64,000 bases of DNA from Bacteroidota bacterium (GTDB lineage: Bacteria > Bacteroidota > Bacteroidia > Chitinophagales > Chitinophagaceae): the NCBI GenBank assembly GCA_013285595.1, contig JABDHF010000008.1:1-64000 (forward strand), given 5' to 3'. This document shows, piece after piece, positions 62,069-64,000 of the stretch; the stretch's first letter is position 1, and the number at the start of each line of letters is the position of its first letter. The notes below the pieces were generated by a model. It saw nothing but the letters and a program-made list of their open reading frames with translations, was not told the origin of the DNA and did no database searches. A program made the translations under genes and the position numbers.

Positions 62069-62809
62069 ATGAAGAAATTTTTCGAGCATGTGGGTAAGAT
62101 CTGGCTGATGATCAGTGAAGGGTTTACCCGGCCTGAAAATATAAAGGTGTACTGGATAGAGTTTATGGAGCAGTGCAACGATATAGGCATTCGTTCCCTG
62201 CCTATTGTGCTAATTATCTCTGTGTTCCTGGGTATGGTGCTTACCATCCAGCTATCTTACCAGCTCATAAGCCCGCTGGTACCTAAAACGGTTATTGCCA
62301 CACTTGTACGCGACTCTTCCATACTGGAGCTTTGCCCTACGGTAGTGTGTATAGTGCTGGCAGGGGTTGTAGGCTCAAAAATAGCATCGGAGCTGGGTAA
62401 CATGCGCGTGAGCGAACAAATAGATGCACTCGAGATAATGGGCATAAACACCAAAACCTACCTTGTCCTCCCCAAAATTCTTGCTGCTATGATCATGGTG
62501 CCATGTCTCATCATTATTTCCATAGCCATTTGTATATGGGGCGGCTACCTGGCAGGTCTGTTTTCTCATATCCTTACCCGGCAGCAGTTTTTCCTCGGCC
62601 TTACTACGGGCTTTATGCCTTATAACCTGTTCTTTGCTATGGTGAAGGCCTTTACCTTCTCCCTTATCATAGCCATAGTACCGGCATATTATGGCTATTA
62701 CGTAGAAGGTGGCGCGCTGGAAATAGGCCAGGCATCAACAACCTCGGTGGTAGTAAGCTGTGTGCTTATTCTTTGCGCTGATTATGGCTTATCGCTCTTA
62801 CTACTATAG
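62069..62809 (+). CDS. MlaE-type ABC transporter permease
   Basis: 246 aa with five or six membrane helices (RSLPIVLIISVFLGMVLTIQLSYQL, VCIVLAGVVGSKIASELGNMRVSEQIDALEIMGINTKTYLVLPKILA, IISIAICIWGGYLAGLFS, AMVKAFTFSLIIAIVPAYYGYYVEGGALEIG). The RVSEQIDALEIMGI stretch is the MlaE/YrbE signature. Family role is phospholipid transport between membranes with an MlaF ATPase and MlaD-type partner; these may lie beyond this window since the next gene is on the opposite strand. ATG 62069. Convergent with ligD, stops 5 bases apart. Confidence 0.93.
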   Translation: MKKFFEHVGKIWLMISEGFTRPENIKVYWIEFMEQCNDIGIRSLPIVLIISVFLGMVLTIQLSYQLISPLVPKTVIATLVRDSSILELCPTVVCIVLAGVVGSKIASELGNMRVSEQIDALEIMGINTKTYLVLPKILAAMIMVPCLIIISIAICIWGGYLAGLFSHILTRQQFFLGLTTGFMPYNLFFAMVKAFTFSLIIAIVPAYYGYYVEGGALEIGQASTTSVVVSCVLILCADYGLSLLLL

Positions 62810-62814
62810 CGACG

Positions 62815-64000
62815 CTATTCCGAAAGCTTTTTGATGCACTTGCTCATATCAATGCCTTTCAGCATTACTCCTGAAAAAAGATCTCCCTTTTTTTCTATCC
62901 TGCTCGTTATGTTTTTAAAGGTAAAGTCCGATGGGTGCAGCCCGCTTTTTACCTCGCTCCATTCCAGTGGTGTGCTTACTGTTGCGCCCGGCTTTGGGCG
63001 CAGGCTGTAGGCGCAGGCCAGCGTTTGCCCCTTCCTGTTTTGCAGGAAGTCGATATAAAGGTTGCCCTTGCCCCTTTTACTCAATGAGCGCTCCAGCGTA
63101 GTGAAATCCGGCAACTGCTCCTGTGCCATCATGGCTATCATGTGGGCAAAGTCCTTAGCCTGCTCATAAGTGTACTTCGCACCCAGCGGCACATATACAT
63201 GTATACCAGTAGCGCCCGATGTTTTGGGGAAACATGCTGCTCCAGCCTTGTCCAGTATTTGCTTTATCACATTGGCAGTCTCTATCACCTGCTCAAACGT
63301 GTTATTCTCCGATGGGTCGAGATCCATCACCAGGTAGTCCGGCTTATCCAGGTCTTTAAGCCGCGAGTTCCAGGGGTTCATTTCTATGCAGCCAAGGTTG
63401 GCCAGGTAGAGCAAGGTAGGCTTATCGTTGCAGATAATGTAGTTTATATCCTTTTCTGCGCTCTCAGAATACAAGGGTATATACTTTACCCACTTAGGCG
63501 CTTTCAGCCCGGCATCCTTATGAAAAAAGCCCTTTTCATTGATTCCGTTAGGCATCCGCAATAAAGACTCCGGCCTGTCTTTCATATACTTGAGGATGTG
63601 CGGAGCTACAGTATTGTAATAGTTCACCACATCTCCCTTGGTATAGCCTTCTTCTGGCCAGAATATTTTATCCAGGTGAGTGAATTCTACTTTCTTTGTA
63701 CCGGTTAGTATCGGGGCTTCCATAGCTGCGCTTTTTACTGTTTTCGATGGCTTCTTTTTACCTGCGTCATCCTTTACTTCTTCATGCACCTCGGTGGGCG
63801 CTTTATCTATTCGCAGGCCCATAAACACAGGGTGCCGCCTGTGTCCGCTTTCTGTTACTTCAGAGTATTTCAGGTTGCACACCAGTTCAGGCTTCACCCA
63901 GGTTACGGGTGCGTTCACAGGTACCTTAGCATCAAATGGTGACTCCTCGGTTTTTAGTGCTTCCAGTTGCCGATATACGTCTTTCAGAGCCTTATCATCA
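62815..64000 (-). CDS. ligD: DNA ligase D, C-terminal part (truncated by window edge)
   Basis: The frame is open to the right edge, so only the last 395 codons are visible. Residues nearest the edge (VPVNAPVTWVKPELVCNLKYSE) belong to the end of the ATP ligase domain, and a Lys/Pro linker leads to the polymerase/primase domain: FTHLDKIFWPEEGYTKGDVVNYYN, LLRMPNGINEKGFFHKD, VMDLDPSENNTFEQV (catalytic Asp pair) and ATGIHVYVPLG, SLSKRGKGNLYIDFLQN. Acts with Ku in bacterial non-homologous end joining. Ku is not in view; it may be adjacent outside the window. Confidence 0.95.
   Translation of the reverse strand, partial: DDKALKDVYRQLEALKTEESPFDAKVPVNAPVTWVKPELVCNLKYSEVTESGHRRHPVFMGLRIDKAPTEVHEEVKDDAGKKKPSKTVKSAAMEAPILTGTKKVEFTHLDKIFWPEEGYTKGDVVNYYNTVAPHILKYMKDRPESLLRMPNGINEKGFFHKDAGLKAPKWVKYIPLYSESAEKDINYIICNDKPTLLYLANLGCIEMNPWNSRLKDLDKPDYLVMDLDPSENNTFEQVIETANVIKQILDKAGAACFPKTSGATGIHVYVPLGAKYTYEQAKDFAHMIAMMAQEQLPDFTTLERSLSKRGKGNLYIDFLQNRKGQTLACAYSLRPKPGATVSTPLEWSEVKSGLHPSDFTFKNITSRIEKKGDLFSGVMLKGIDMSKCIKKLSE

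Overview
The window reads as a chromosome segment of a Bacteroidota bacterium, most likely of the Chitinophagaceae/Sphingobacteriales type. Supporting signs are two proteins with type A (Por secretion, T9SS) C-terminal sorting domains and one with a gliding-motility-type C-terminal domain, DUF4402 and DUF4421 proteins, a fused SecD-SecF, a group III truncated haemoglobin, a TIGR02757 protein, and repeated Bacteroidota-type -7 promoter boxes (TAnnTTTG) in front of genes on both strands. Most genes are housekeeping or envelope genes. I see no insertion sequence, prophage or CRISPR array.

Layout. 1-6 kb: tail of a HigA-like antitoxin, M28 peptidase, htpG, a PAS protein with an orphan histidine-phosphotransfer-like helix, and a di-haem cytochrome c. 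6-13 kb: two tandem paralogues of unknown function, recA, a methyltransferase, a lipoprotein carrying little but a gliding-type sorting domain, adenine deaminase with a truncated haemoglobin, and feoA behind a nearly leaderless promoter. 12.7-17.6 kb: an antitoxin with a VapC broken by one stop codon, an HsdR-N-like protein, a C-terminal processing protease, a formylglycine-enzyme-like secreted protein, a lone antitoxin-like gene, and an AT-rich HNH-like gene beside tRNA-Leu(GAG). 17.6-18.6 kb: a gene-poor kilobase with a candidate small RNA or orphan attenuator and a dispersed repeat. 18.6-26.5 kb: a T9SS cargo protein, an AT-rich HEPN-like two-gene module, a sensor kinase, two glycosyltransferases, DoxX and an LpxH-like phosphatase.

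26.6-29.1 kb holds two nearly identical DUF4402 genes flanking an exact 192-bp tandem repeat that belongs to the same dispersed family as the repeats at 18 kb and 61.7 kb. 29-44 kb: an orphan OmpR-type regulator, glycyl-tRNA synthetase, a REC-PAS-PAS-PAS protein related to the 4-kb PAS protein, outer-membrane proteins, two acetyltransferases, an intact VapBC pair and a B12-dependent ribonucleotide reductase. 44-51 kb: an RND efflux operon (pump, adaptor, TolC). 51-57 kb: M23 peptidase with a methyltransferase, an ECF sigma factor with a membrane anti-sigma-like protein, and a large T9SS protein. 57-64 kb: secDF preceded by a structured leader and a small overlapping ORF, a repeat-rich spacer, an MlaE-type permease and the 5'-truncated end of DNA ligase D.

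The strongest candidates for something undescribed are the dispersed/tandem 192-bp repeat family, the secDF leader ORF, the 17.7-kb short transcription unit, the HEPN-like pair, the tandem 6-7 kb paralogues and the two PAS proteins that end in a phosphotransfer-like helix without an ATPase. All calls are from reading the sequence; no searches were run.
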